From NCBI GenBank assembly GCA_045863035.1, contig BTUV01000001.1:62001-126000 (forward strand): a stretch of 64,000 bases of DNA, given 5' to 3'. The position numbers were made by a program, and so were the translations under genes. Positions 16,472 to 25,222 of the stretch are shown piece after piece; position 1 is the stretch's first letter, and each line of letters starts with the position of its first letter. This DNA is from H2-BAC3 sp045863035. GTDB lineage: Bacteria; Bacteroidota; Ignavibacteria; Ignavibacteriales; Ignavibacteriaceae. The notes under the pieces were generated by a model. The model saw nothing but the letters and a program-made list of their open reading frames with translations, ran no database searches and was not told where the DNA came from.

Positions 16472-17289
16472 GATTAATAATTCAACAAGATTATCAAAAT
16501 GTATCTGATTGGGCTGCCCACTATGTAGCCATGAGAATAAAAGAGTTTAACCCAAGCCAGACCAGAAGGTTTGTTTTAGGGCTTCCAACAGGTTCCTCAC
16601 CACTGGGTATGTATAAGCGCCTTATTGAGCTTTATAAATCTGGAGCAATCTCATTTAAATATGTAACAACTTTTAACATGGATGAGTATGTCGGTCTGTC
16701 TGAATCCCATCCTCAAAGCTATCACTATTTCATGTACAATAACTTTTTTAACCACATCGATATTGACCCGAAATTCGTCAATATCCTGAATGGAAACGCT
16801 TCCGACTTAAATGAAGAATGCAGGAATTATGAAACCAGGATAAAGGAGGCAGGCGGCATCAATCTTTTTGCAGGGGGTATTGGTGCAGACGGTCATATCG
16901 CCTTTAATGAACCCGGTTCTTCACTTGGCTCGGTTACACGGGTTAAAACTCTGACACGTGATACGATAATTGCCAACTCCAGATTTTTTGAAAATGACGA
17001 GCTGCAAGTCCCCAAAACTGCCCTAACTGTTGGTGTTAAAACTGTCCTGGACTCTGAAGAAATAATGGTTCTTATCAGTGGGCATTCCAAGGCAAGAGCT
17101 CTGGCAAAAGTTGTAGAAGAAGGCGTAAATCACATGTGGACAGTCAGTGCTCTGCAGCTTCACCCTAAGAGCATAATCGTCTGTGATGATGCGTCAACGG
17201 CTGAATTAAAGGTAGGTACGGTCAATTACTTTAAGGATATAGAATCTTCTAACCTGAATCCCGAGTCATTATTGGGTAGTAACAGCTAA
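16468..17289 (+). CDS. nagB: Glucosamine-6-phosphate deaminase
   Basis: Converts glucosamine-6-P to fructose-6-P and ammonia. The 273-aa protein has LPTGSSPLGMY (39-49), FNMDEYVGL with Asp72, and GADGHIAFNEPGSS with Asp141, His143 and Glu148, the catalytic set at exactly the E. coli positions. A strong ribosome-binding site, AAAGGAGAT, precedes the ATG, which overlaps the rqcH stop. Partner enzyme NagA is encoded 3 kb away on the other strand. Downstream lies a promoter and tRNA-Arg. Confidence 0.96.
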   Translation: MRLIIQQDYQNVSDWAAHYVAMRIKEFNPSQTRRFVLGLPTGSSPLGMYKRLIELYKSGAISFKYVTTFNMDEYVGLSESHPQSYHYFMYNNFFNHIDIDPKFVNILNGNASDLNEECRNYETRIKEAGGINLFAGGIGADGHIAFNEPGSSLGSVTRVKTLTRDTIIANSRFFENDELQVPKTALTVGVKTVLDSEEIMVLISGHSKARALAKVVEEGVNHMWTVSALQLHPKSIIVCDDASTAELKVGTVNYFKDIESSNLNPESLLGSNS

Positions 17290-17315
17290 ATTCTCCTCCT
17301 TTTTCTCCTTAACCG

Positions 17316-17346
17316 TTGTAAAAAAGGCATAATTTAGTTATTTTTG
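17316..17346 (+). promoter_or_regulatory. Promoter of tRNA-Arg, Bacteroidota type
   Basis: TTG at 17316-17318, exactly 20 bases, then TATTTTTG at 17339-17346, a perfect TAnnTTTG. The predicted transcription start is about 6 bases before the tRNA 5' end. Same spacing as the nuo and alr promoters. Confidence 0.7.
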
Positions 17347-17358
17347 TGGGTTACAATT

Positions 17359-17435
17359 GCACCCGTAGCTTAATTGGATAGAGCATCTGACTACGGATCA
17401 GAAGGTTCGGGGTTCGACTCCCTGCGGGTGTACCA
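17359..17435 (+). tRNA. tRNA-Arg (anticodon ACG)
   Basis: The acceptor stem GCACCCG pairs with CGGGTGT, the D-arm is GCTT/GAGC, the anticodon stem TCTGA/TCAGA encloses CTACGGA (anticodon ACG), and the T-arm contains GGTTCGACT. The discriminator is A (17432) and CCA is encoded (17433-17435). A34 of this tRNA is the substrate that TadA converts to inosine; tadA is the next gene. Confidence 0.97.
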
Positions 17436-17438
17436 TCG

Positions 17439-17480
17439 GCCCCTTATAAGACTTAAACCATTATAAGGGGCTTTTGCTTT
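17439..17480 (+). terminator. Rho-independent terminator after tRNA-Arg
   Basis: An 11-bp perfect stem, GCCCCTTATAA (17439-17449) with TTATAAGGGGC (17461-17471), an 11-base loop and the T-rich tail TTTTGCTTTT. It starts three bases after the encoded CCA. Confidence 0.9.
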
Positions 17481-17512
17481 TAGTAACATGATGCAAAACA
17501 CAGTATTTTTTA

Positions 17513-17995
17513 TTGGAAAGGCGAAATCCTTCCTTGCTTTTTGAGGAAGTTCATTATCGGTACATGTTTAGAGCTCTTCAGGAAGCTGAAAAAGCATCAG
17601 ATGCAGGCGAAGTTCCTGTCGGTGCCATTATTGTACAGGGTAACAGGATATTAGGAACCGGTTATAATCAGATGAAATCCTTGTCTGACGCAACCGCACA
17701 TGCTGAAATGATTGCCATTACCGCGGCTTCATCAACGCTTGGCTCACAATTTCTTGATGAATGTACGCTCTACGTGTCACTTGAACCATGCATTATGTGC
17801 ACAGGGGCCATTCTCCTTTCTCGAATTCCAACAGTGTATTTTGCGGCCTTCGACCCCAAATTCGGTGCAATGGGTTCACTCTACAACGTTGCAAGTGAAG
17901 GAAAGATGAATTTCATTCCAGAGGTTTTTTCTGGTATTTATGAGAAAGAATCGGCAGAAATGTTAAAAAAATTCTTTGCTGATAAGAGGAATTAG
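17513..17995 (+). CDS. tadA: tRNA-specific adenosine deaminase
   Basis: Deaminates A34 to inosine in tRNA-Arg(ACG), allowing CGU, CGC and CGA to be read. The 160-aa cytidine-deaminase-fold protein has the zinc and catalytic set His63-Ala-Glu65 (ATAHAEM) and PC-x-x-C at Cys93 and Cys96 (EPCIMCTGA), and the family stretch GEVPVGAIIV. I use a TTG start at 17513 because homologues carry a helix before the Met-x-x-AL segment; the alternative ATG at 17564 would remove the first 17 residues. An 18-codon ORF (17488-17544) overlaps the start in another frame. The substrate tRNA gene lies directly upstream, separated by a terminator. Confidence 0.93.
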   Translation: MERRNPSLLFEEVHYRYMFRALQEAEKASDAGEVPVGAIIVQGNRILGTGYNQMKSLSDATAHAEMIAITAASSTLGSQFLDECTLYVSLEPCIMCTGAILLSRIPTVYFAAFDPKFGAMGSLYNVASEGKMNFIPEVFSGIYEKESAEMLKKFFADKRN

Positions 17996-18028
17996 AAAAT
18001 TATCATGGTAATCTATCCGTGAAACATG

Positions 18029-18036
18029 TAATTTTG
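18029..18036 (+). promoter_or_regulatory. Candidate -7 element of adk
   Basis: TAATTTTG is a perfect TAnnTTTG located 20 bases before the adk ATG. The expected upstream box position reads TGG rather than TTG, so the promoter is plausible but not strong. Confidence 0.4.
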
Positions 18037-18056
18037 AGTTTGAAAATGGAGCTTTC

Positions 18057-18713
18057 ATGCGAATAATCTTATTTGGTTCCCCGGGCGTTGGCAAGGGAAC
18101 GCAGGCAAAAATTCTGAGCCAACAGCTCTCTGTTCCCCATATTTCAACAGGCGACATCCTCCGTGAGGCAGTTACTAAGAAAACCTCGCTTGGATTGAAG
18201 GCCAAAGAAATTATGGACGCCGGTGAATTAGTGCCTGATGAGGTAATGGTGGGAATTATAAAAGATCGCCTCAGTAATGCCGATTGTCATAAAGGGTTCA
18301 TTTTGGATGGTTTCCCGAGAACAATAAAGCAAGCAGAAGCGCTTAACAAACTGTTCATCGAACTTTCCATAAACCACTTTTTCCTGATTTCCTTAGAAGT
18401 TATCGAGGAAGAAATTATCAGACGGCTTACCAACAGACGCGCATGCAAGGTTTGTAACAATATTTTCAATTACCACGATATTGAAGGAAGTGAAACTTGT
18501 CCCTCCTGCGGCGCAGTAAATAGCTTTTATCACAGAGATGATGACCGTGAAGATGTTATCAGGAAGCGTCTGGCGGTATTTCAGTCCACAACAAAGCCGG
18601 TATTAGAATATTTTTCAGACAAGCAGTATGTTATCAGAATTGATGCGTTAGAGACTATAGATAATGTTACTTCCACAATTCTAAAGCGTCTGGAAGAATT
18701 AAAGGTTAACTAA
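18057..18713 (+). CDS. adk: Adenylate kinase, zinc-type lid
   Basis: Interconverts ATP plus AMP and two ADP. The 218-aa enzyme has the P-loop GSPGVGKGTQ (8-17), the AMP-binding STGDILR and DGFPRT, and a long-form LID (about 122-160) with a four-cysteine zinc site at Cys130, Cys133, Cys148 and Cys151. The Cys4 lid is typical of Gram-positive and some Bacteroidota-related enzymes rather than the E. coli type. The 3' end overlaps the convergent ftsE-like gene by 8 bases, so neither gene has its own terminator in between. Confidence 0.96.
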   Translation: MRIILFGSPGVGKGTQAKILSQQLSVPHISTGDILREAVTKKTSLGLKAKEIMDAGELVPDEVMVGIIKDRLSNADCHKGFILDGFPRTIKQAEALNKLFIELSINHFFLISLEVIEEEIIRRLTNRRACKVCNNIFNYHDIEGSETCPSCGAVNSFYHRDDDREDVIRKRLAVFQSTTKPVLEYFSDKQYVIRIDALETIDNVTSTILKRLEELKVN

Positions 18714-19377
18714 CAGTAGTAGTTTCTGTAATCCCCTTTTCAGTCAGTTTTATTACGCGACCTTTATAGGTTTTGAATAACTCATAGTTATGTGTCGCAA
18801 AAATTACTGCAGTACCGAAAGTATTAATTTTTTTAAATAGTTCAAGAATCTCCGATGAAGTTTCAGGGTCAAGATTACCCGTGGGTTCATCGGCAATTAT
18901 TAACTTGGGGTCATTAACAATTGCTCTGGCAATCGCAACTCTTTGCTGCTCTCCTCCGGATAATTCATCAGGCATGCTTAACCTTCTGTGAGTCAACCCA
19001 ACTAATTTAAGTACGGAAGTTACTTTCTGTTTAATCTCTGCTGAAGATTTACCGGTAACTTCAAGTATAAAAGCAATATTATCCTGAACGCTTCTGTCCT
19101 TTAACAATTCAAATGACTGAAATACAACTCCTATTTTTCTTCGTAAATACGGCAAATCAGATTTCTTAAAACTTAACGAGTTATATTCTGCAAATTGGAT
19201 ATAGCCCTCAGTTGGTGCTTCTCTAAAATAAATCAGCTTGAGAAGAGTACTTTTGCCAACTCCGCTTTTACCTGTAAGCACAACAAACTCCCCTTCTTTT
19301 ATCTCAAAATTAATGTCATTAAGAATAACTCTGTCAGGCGGATACAAAAATGAGACGTTACTAAACTGCAGCAACAT
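18706..19377 (-). CDS. ftsE: FtsE-like ABC transporter ATP-binding protein
   Basis: A 223-aa ABC ATPase with Walker A GKSGVGKST (36-44), Q-loop FQSFELLKDRSV, signature LSGGEQQRVAIARA, Walker B LIIADEPTGNLD and the His switch ATHNYE. The LLKDRSVxDN segment and the short length favour FtsE, which with FtsX activates peptidoglycan hydrolases at division, over LolD or MacB-type ATPases. No ftsX lies in the window, so the gene name is tentative. It is the last gene of the alr-to-ftsE run, and its start shares one base with the pdxA stop. Confidence 0.8.
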   Translation of the reverse strand: MLLQFSNVSFLYPPDRVILNDINFEIKEGEFVVLTGKSGVGKSTLLKLIYFREAPTEGYIQFAEYNSLSFKKSDLPYLRRKIGVVFQSFELLKDRSVQDNIAFILEVTGKSSAEIKQKVTSVLKLVGLTHRRLSMPDELSGGEQQRVAIARAIVNDPKLIIADEPTGNLDPETSSEILELFKKINTFGTAVIFATHNYELFKTYKGRVIKLTEKGITETTTVS

Positions 19378-20348
19378 TATTTATTCTCCAAAAGATTTAA
19401 TGCCCACCGTACTGCTGAAATCATTGATGAAGGATCCGCAATACCCCGCCCGGCAATTGAGAAGGCAGTTCCATGATCAGGCGAAGTACGGATATATGGC
19501 AGTCCGGCTGTATAATTAACTCCTTCACTGAACGCTAGCAGTTTGAATGGAATGAGAAGCTGATCATGATATGGTGAAATCACCAAATCATAATTTTTAT
19601 AACTTCCGCTGCCAAAGAATCCATCCGCCGGAAATGGTCCCTCTACATAAGGGTATTTTTGTATAAATGGAATAAGAATTTCCTGCTCTTCCTTACCTAT
19701 TGTGCCGCTTTCTCCTGCATGGGGATTAAGCGCGAGAAGAGCAATTCTCGGATTTTTTTTCCCAAACTTATTATGCAATTCATCGTTAAGTAAAACAAAT
19801 TTGCTCTCAAGAAGCTCCGGGGTTATCATATCAGCTACAATTGAAAGAGGTTCATGAATAGTTAATAAAGCTCCGAGCATTTTTGAGGAGAGAAACATCA
19901 TTGAAAAATTCTGAACGCCTGAAAGAAAAGCAAGCATTTCCGTGTGTCCGGGGAAATCAGAACCGGCTGCATTGATTGCTTCTTTAGAAATTGGCGCGGT
20001 AACTAAGACCGAGTTTGAAATATCCGTGCAGACAATATCATGGGCTGCATATATAGACTGTAAGGCAACTCTGCCGGTTTCTCCATTTGAAACTCCGGCT
20101 TTCACACTGCCTGATGCAATATCATTGATAATTATGGTATCATGCAATTTAAAAGACGGGTCATAGGATTCTGATATATATATCTTTGCGGAACTGCAAT
20201 ATTGTTTTATGAGAGGTATAAAAATTACTGCGGGGCCTGTTATAATCACCTGATACTTCAGCGACAGCTTTTCATTTGCGATTGTTTTCACAATTATTTC
20301 TGGTCCGATACCGGCAATATCCCCGCAGGAAAAAACTACTTTTTTCAT
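19377..20348 (-). CDS. pdxA: 4-hydroxythreonine-4-phosphate dehydrogenase
   Basis: NAD-dependent enzyme of the DXP-dependent pyridoxal phosphate pathway, oxidising 4-phosphohydroxy-L-threonine. The 323-aa protein has GDIAGIGPEI (8-17), the metal-binding GHTEMLA, LNPHAGE, SPYHDQ and the C-terminal TSPDHGTAFSIAGRGIAD, i.e. all three metal His regions. It is separated from the M23 gene upstream by 6 bases and overlaps ftsE downstream. PLP made through this route is the cofactor of alanine racemase encoded at the start of the same run, though that link may be chance. Confidence 0.94.
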   Translation of the reverse strand: MKKVVFSCGDIAGIGPEIIVKTIANEKLSLKYQVIITGPAVIFIPLIKQYCSSAKIYISESYDPSFKLHDTIIINDIASGSVKAGVSNGETGRVALQSIYAAHDIVCTDISNSVLVTAPISKEAINAAGSDFPGHTEMLAFLSGVQNFSMMFLSSKMLGALLTIHEPLSIVADMITPELLESKFVLLNDELHNKFGKKNPRIALLALNPHAGESGTIGKEEQEILIPFIQKYPYVEGPFPADGFFGSGSYKNYDLVISPYHDQLLIPFKLLAFSEGVNYTAGLPYIRTSPDHGTAFSIAGRGIADPSSMISAVRWALNLLENK

Positions 20349-20354
20349 GAAAAA

Positions 20355-22643
20355 TTATTTTAGATAAAGTATTTTCACTGATTTGAATCCGGAAACGGTT
20401 TCAAATCTTGCAATATATGTACCACTTACAAGAGCAGGAATCTCATCACTGAAATTCATTGTGAATTCGTGATATCCCTCTGCAAATATTTTGTCAGCAA
20501 CAGTATAAACATGTTCGCCAATAATATTATACAGCACAATTTTTACTTTGCCAGATGAAGGATTATAAAATTTCAATCTGGTGGACGGATTAAAAGGATT
20601 GGGATAATTCTGATATACTTCAAACTGTTCCGGTACATTAGTTTCATCAGAAATGTGAATCGATGAAACCGGATAGAAAAATTTAAGTAAGTCAGTCATA
20701 AACTGAGTCCGTAAAGCAATTGAGCCGATAGTTTCAAAGGGAAAACCAAGAAAAACTAATTTTGCCTGATTAGATGATTGACCAAAGGTTCCCGAATAAT
20801 AAATGCCGGCAGGTTTAGTAACATTATATTTTATAAACTCTGTTGTACCCGGCTCTCCGGTGATAACATCCGGGGCATCTTCCAAATAAGGTGAACCCTG
20901 AGCAGTCAACCCGAATGGTATTAGTGCATTGCTAAAAACAGCCGTCGAATCAGAAACTATTGCGTAATTCAAATTTGCATCGCCATATGCGTATTGAATC
21001 TTCAAATAGTCTTTCATATACCGGAGAAGAGTACTATCCTGAGCACCAAACTGATAAAGATTCTGTGCAATTTCTGAACCAGAGAGGAATAAATTCCCTC
21101 CCCCTTCCAGAAATAGTTTGAGTGAGTTCATTTCTGCCGGAGTAAAAACCGGTTCAGCCGGATTTTCATCTCCGCTCATCCAAAAGACTGTCTGAAAACC
21201 AGATAGGTCAACTTCGCCATTTTTTATAGCAGAGTGATGCACCGTTTCAAAACTGAAAGATGCAGATTCAGCGAAACGAATAATAAAATCATGGTAGGAA
21301 AGATTATAGCTTCCGCCATTCAAAAAGCGGTTAAATCCATCAACTATAAGTATCTTTTTTCCGTCATTAATGCTGCGAATACCATAAACATCCGACTGAA
21401 CTGAAAGATTTGCCGGGTTGGCAGTATCAACTGCAAATACCTTCAGATAAAGCGGGTTAGGCAAACCATAAGAATACGTCCTGTTAGTAATCAGTGAAGT
21501 GAGAGTGTTCTCAGATTCTCTTACCTGAAAGGTTGTTCCATCGTTGCTATAATGAATTCTAAATCCCTTCAAATCACCATCAGCAGGGGCAGTCCACCTG
21601 AGTGTAAAATAATTTGTTGAGTCTCTCAGGATTGACTTAAACAGAGGTGCGGCCGGCGGATTGAGATCAGCAGGAGCAGTGGTAACTGGAATATAAACCG
21701 TGTCCCCGTGACCCCGAGTGTCATACGTGAACACCATAACCTTATAGTTTCCGTACGGGTAGGCATCTGCATCAAAATAATTATTCGATACAACCTGCGT
21801 TGATGCTACATTAGCAGCACCGCTTCCGTTTGTAACTATATAAACATGTTTGCTGGTATTTGACTCGGGACGGTAATAATTAACGTTCACATACTGGTCG
21901 CGGGGCAGACCATAATATTTAAAGCGAAGCCCGTTATCCGGCGGATTATGAATTACCGTCTGACCATCTTCAGAGAGTACTTTATATCCAATTTCATAAG
22001 TCCCGTTGTTAAACGTTGCGCTTGTGGTTCCGTTGGTTTCCTCAACATGAGCAATAATATCAATTTTACCACCAAGATTCCCTGCCGGTAATTGTAAATC
22101 GCTATTATCACGAAGAAATTTCACGTACCTGATATAAGGTTTCCATGGATCGTTATAAGGTATCAATCCACCATTCGGACGCAAAGAGTTAATTTGTGCG
22201 GCGGTTTGTGTTATTCCAAACCGATACTCAATAAGATGAACATGATCTATGGCAATTGTTGAAATCTGCTGCCCTGCTGTGATCATCTGACCTACAGCCA
22301 GATTGGCAATTGGCCTTGTGTGATAATAAGTCAGCATTTTTGTCTGACCGTTTATAGTTGAATTTATTCTCACATACGAATCGTACCCCGTATTACCGTC
22401 ATCAAACGATGCACCGACCTGACCACCAATTACCGCATAGACGGGTGTACCGGCACTTCCCGATATATCAGTTCCATTATGATAATGTCCGTCCGCACTC
22501 GTGCTTCTGTATTCACCAAAGGAACCGCCAACCTGCTTTTGTACATTATTTGGATTAATCGGCCAGGGATACCTGGTTGTATCCTGGCCTATCAATATAT
22601 ACTGAAAGAAAACAACGATAATAGCCGGGAGCAGAAGTTTCAT
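20355..22643 (-). CDS. Secreted M23-family peptidase with T9SS sorting domain
   Basis: A 762-aa exported protein. Signal peptide about 1-19 (ends LIGQ). Residues about 35-150 form an M23/LytM metallopeptidase domain with His55 and Asp59 (HYHNGTD), GTPVYAVIGGQV, His108 and the HVH of 134-136, so the zinc site is complete and peptidoglycan endopeptidase activity is possible. An Ig-like module, a fibronectin III-like domain (about 325-415) and a glutamine-amidotransferase-like domain (KKILIVDGF..., about 430-640) follow. The last 80 residues are a type A T9SS sorting domain opening with YQNYPNPFNPSTR and ending ILYLK. Its start codon is 2 bases after the rho stop. Confidence 0.85.
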   Translation of the reverse strand: MKLLLPAIIVVFFQYILIGQDTTRYPWPINPNNVQKQVGGSFGEYRSTSADGHYHNGTDISGSAGTPVYAVIGGQVGASFDDGNTGYDSYVRINSTINGQTKMLTYYHTRPIANLAVGQMITAGQQISTIAIDHVHLIEYRFGITQTAAQINSLRPNGGLIPYNDPWKPYIRYVKFLRDNSDLQLPAGNLGGKIDIIAHVEETNGTTSATFNNGTYEIGYKVLSEDGQTVIHNPPDNGLRFKYYGLPRDQYVNVNYYRPESNTSKHVYIVTNGSGAANVASTQVVSNNYFDADAYPYGNYKVMVFTYDTRGHGDTVYIPVTTAPADLNPPAAPLFKSILRDSTNYFTLRWTAPADGDLKGFRIHYSNDGTTFQVRESENTLTSLITNRTYSYGLPNPLYLKVFAVDTANPANLSVQSDVYGIRSINDGKKILIVDGFNRFLNGGSYNLSYHDFIIRFAESASFSFETVHHSAIKNGEVDLSGFQTVFWMSGDENPAEPVFTPAEMNSLKLFLEGGGNLFLSGSEIAQNLYQFGAQDSTLLRYMKDYLKIQYAYGDANLNYAIVSDSTAVFSNALIPFGLTAQGSPYLEDAPDVITGEPGTTEFIKYNVTKPAGIYYSGTFGQSSNQAKLVFLGFPFETIGSIALRTQFMTDLLKFFYPVSSIHISDETNVPEQFEVYQNYPNPFNPSTRLKFYNPSSGKVKIVLYNIIGEHVYTVADKIFAEGYHEFTMNFSDEIPALVSGTYIARFETVSGFKSVKILYLK

Positions 22644-22645
22644 AA

Positions 22646-23899
22646 TCAGCTATTCATATTGAGCAGAAATTCTTTATTATTTCTTGTCCCTTTCATGCGG
22701 TCAAGAAGGAATTCCATAGCTTCGATTGAACTCAGTTCACTAAGAATTTTGCGAAGAATCCATACTTTTGCCAGGTCTTCTTCTGTCATCAGTAATTCTT
22801 CTTTTCTTGTTCCAGACTTATTAACATCAATAGCAGGAAAAATCCTTCTGTCGGAAAGATCTCTGTCAAGAACCAATTCCATATTACCGGTACCTTTGAA
22901 TTCTTCAAAGATAACATCATCCATTCTGCTACCGGTTTCAATCAGAGCAGTGGCAATAATGGTAAGACTTCCGCCATCCTCAGTATTTCTTGCTGCACCA
23001 AAAAATCTTTTCGGTTTCTGAAGAGCGTTTGAGTCAACGCCGCCAGAAAGTATTCTGCCTGAATGTGGCATCACAACGTTATTTGCGCGGGCTAACCTGG
23101 TAATACTGTCAAGAAGAATGATTACATCTTCATTTGACTCAACCATTCTTTTTGCTTTTTCAATAACCATGTCAGCCACCTGCACGTGACGGTCAGCCGG
23201 TTCATCAAAGGTTGAACTGATAACCTCAGCTTTTACACTGCGTTCCATATCAGTTACTTCTTCCGGACGTTCGTCAATTAGGAGGATGATAAGTTTTGCT
23301 TCAGGGTGATTTCTCGTGATGGAGTTTGCAATTTTCTGGAGAAGGATAGTTTTACCGCTCTTTGGTGGAGCAACAATCAGACCTCTCTGACCTTTACCTA
23401 TCGGTGCAAGCAGGTCCATTACCCGCATAGAGTATTCGCCGGGTACGGTTTCGAGGGTAAGTTTGTTTGTGGGATATACGGGAATGAGGTTGTCAAAAAG
23501 TGTTCTTTCTCTTACTTCAGAAGGGTCTTTTCCGTTTACCGCTTCAACTCTGAGCAGAGCAAAAAATCTTTCACCCTCTTTTGGCGGCCGCACCTGACCA
23601 CTCACAAAGTCTCCCGTGCGCAGCATGAATTTTTTTATCTGCGAAGGAGAAACATATATATCATCTGGCGAAGGGAGGTAATTATAATCTTTAGAGCGAA
23701 GAAAGCCGTAACCGTCTCCTAAAACTTCAAGAACTCCCCTTGAAAAAGTTAAGCCGTCTTTAGAAGTCTGGGCTTCGAGTATTTTAAGGATTAATTCCTG
23801 TTTCCTTAAATCACTATACCCTGTGATGGCTAAATCTTTTGATATCTGATAAAGTTCGACGATTTTTTTTGATTGCAGTTCTGCAATATCCATTGGCAT
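22646..23899 (-). CDS. rho: Transcription termination factor Rho
   Basis: Hexameric RNA-dependent ATPase that ends transcription. The 417-aa protein has the N-terminal helical domain (about 5-45), an RNA-binding OB fold with DGYGFLRS (about 62-69) and YVSPSQIKKF, then the RecA-like motor with Walker A APPKSGKT, LLIDERPEEVTDM, LLDSITRLARANN and the R-loop RSGTRKEELL. The usual P-loop alanine is serine (KSGKT rather than KAGKT), next to the bicyclomycin site. There is none of the large N-terminal insertion found in some Bacteroidota. It is transcribed in the middle of the run, 39 bases after folC. Confidence 0.97.
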   Translation of the reverse strand: MPMDIAELQSKKIVELYQISKDLAITGYSDLRKQELILKILEAQTSKDGLTFSRGVLEVLGDGYGFLRSKDYNYLPSPDDIYVSPSQIKKFMLRTGDFVSGQVRPPKEGERFFALLRVEAVNGKDPSEVRERTLFDNLIPVYPTNKLTLETVPGEYSMRVMDLLAPIGKGQRGLIVAPPKSGKTILLQKIANSITRNHPEAKLIILLIDERPEEVTDMERSVKAEVISSTFDEPADRHVQVADMVIEKAKRMVESNEDVIILLDSITRLARANNVVMPHSGRILSGGVDSNALQKPKRFFGAARNTEDGGSLTIIATALIETGSRMDDVIFEEFKGTGNMELVLDRDLSDRRIFPAIDVNKSGTRKEELLMTEEDLAKVWILRKILSELSSIEAMEFLLDRMKGTRNNKEFLLNMNS

Positions 23900-23938
23900 T
23901 TTGTTTACCTTTTCCTCTTTCGGTTGTTTATGTGATTA

Positions 23939-25222
23939 TTAAATAAAAATCTGTTTTTGTTTCTGTAAATAGGATTTGAAAGAACCAATAAGATACATAC
24001 TGCCGGTCACGGCAAATGCATCTTCATTGTCAGCATGTGCATATACATTGGTAAAAAAATCTTCCGGTGAACGCAGCGATGAAACCTCAAATCCCTTTGA
24101 TAGAGCTATACTTCTCATCTGGTCGATGGTCATTCCTCTCTCGAAATCAAGTTCATAGAGAAAAAGTCTGCGGCATACTTCTCTTAGCTGAGTAAGCATA
24201 TCGTCTGTATTCTTATCTGACAGAGCAGTGAAGACAATGGTAAGATTATTTTTAATCGTTAATAGTGATTTAATCTGGTTTACAAATGCGGTTATACCGG
24301 CGGGATTATGGGCAGAATCCAGTATCAGAAGGGGTGAATTTGAAAGCACTTCAAACCTGCCTTCTAAACCCGTGTTGTTAATTACATTTTGTATTCCGCG
24401 TTTAAAAACTGACTCATCCTGAAGTAGTAAAACCTTCCGGATGCTTATAATGGCTAAAGCTGAATTAATAAACTGATGTTGACCCTTAACGGGAGGAACA
24501 ATATCTGACAAAATTAAACTGTCATCGTAAAAATGATACTTTTCCGGATAAATTGCAAGATTTCTTTTAATTTCATGAAAATCAGCTTTTTTTTTCCCTG
24601 CTATCTTTTTTAGCTCAAAAAGACCCTCCTCAGGAATATTTCCCGCGAAAACCGGAATACCGGGCTTTATTACCCCTCCTTTTTCGCGTGCTATTTCAGC
24701 GACTGAATTCCCCAGGATGGCAGTATGTTCAAGGGAAATAGCGGTAATAATCACAGCCAGCGGGTTAAGAAGGTTGGTCGAATCAAGGCGTCCACCTAAC
24801 CCAGTTTCAACTGCCGCGATTTCCACCCCTGAATCCCTGAAATAACAAAACCCCAGGACTGTAGAAACCTCAAAAAATGTCAATCCGGATTTTAGTATAT
24901 AATCTTTGTATTTCCTCCAGAACAGTGCAATGTAAGCATCATCAATTTCCGCACCGTTTACTCTTATTCTTTCATTAAACCGGACAAAATGGGGTGAGGT
25001 ATAAAGACCCGTTTTATAACCCGCTTCCATAAGAATGCTGGCGAGAAACGAGGTTGTACTCCCCTTACCCACAGATCCTGCTACATGAAATGATTTGAAG
25101 CTGTTTTGCGGATTGCCGGTCAGCTCAAGAAATTCTCTGGTCGCATCAAGTGAGAGCTTTATACCCCTGTTCCTGAGATTAAAAAGTTCATCCGGATTAA
25201 AACCGGAATCTGGAGAGATCAA
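23939..25222 (-). CDS. folC: Folylpolyglutamate synthase / dihydrofolate synthase
   Basis: Adds glutamate to dihydropteroate and folates. The 427-aa Mur-ligase-type enzyme has FHVAGSVGKGSTTSFLA (about 44-60, P-loop), TSPH, a metal site VETGLGGRLDSTN, SLEHTAILG and, in the C-terminal domain, LILDSAHNPAGI. Its start overlaps the pyrD stop by 4 bases (ATGA), so it is translated with the pyrK-pyrD pair. The accompanying folP is 12 kb away. Some Bacteroidota have only this bifunctional enzyme; I cannot tell whether both activities are present here. Confidence 0.94.
   Translation of the reverse strand: MISPDSGFNPDELFNLRNRGIKLSLDATREFLELTGNPQNSFKSFHVAGSVGKGSTTSFLASILMEAGYKTGLYTSPHFVRFNERIRVNGAEIDDAYIALFWRKYKDYILKSGLTFFEVSTVLGFCYFRDSGVEIAAVETGLGGRLDSTNLLNPLAVIITAISLEHTAILGNSVAEIAREKGGVIKPGIPVFAGNIPEEGLFELKKIAGKKKADFHEIKRNLAIYPEKYHFYDDSLILSDIVPPVKGQHQFINSALAIISIRKVLLLQDESVFKRGIQNVINNTGLEGRFEVLSNSPLLILDSAHNPAGITAFVNQIKSLLTIKNNLTIVFTALSDKNTDDMLTQLREVCRRLFLYELDFERGMTIDQMRSIALSKGFEVSSLRSPEDFFTNVYAHADNEDAFAVTGSMYLIGSFKSYLQKQKQIFI

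Noticed and set aside
17488..17544. 18-codon frame starting ATGATG overlapping the tadA start
   Set aside because: It could be a leader peptide, but nothing beyond its position supports it.
18021..18027. GTGAAACA-like half of a parS palindrome near 18016-18026
   Set aside because: Only about half the 16-base parS consensus matches; the left arm does not, and it lies in the adk leader.
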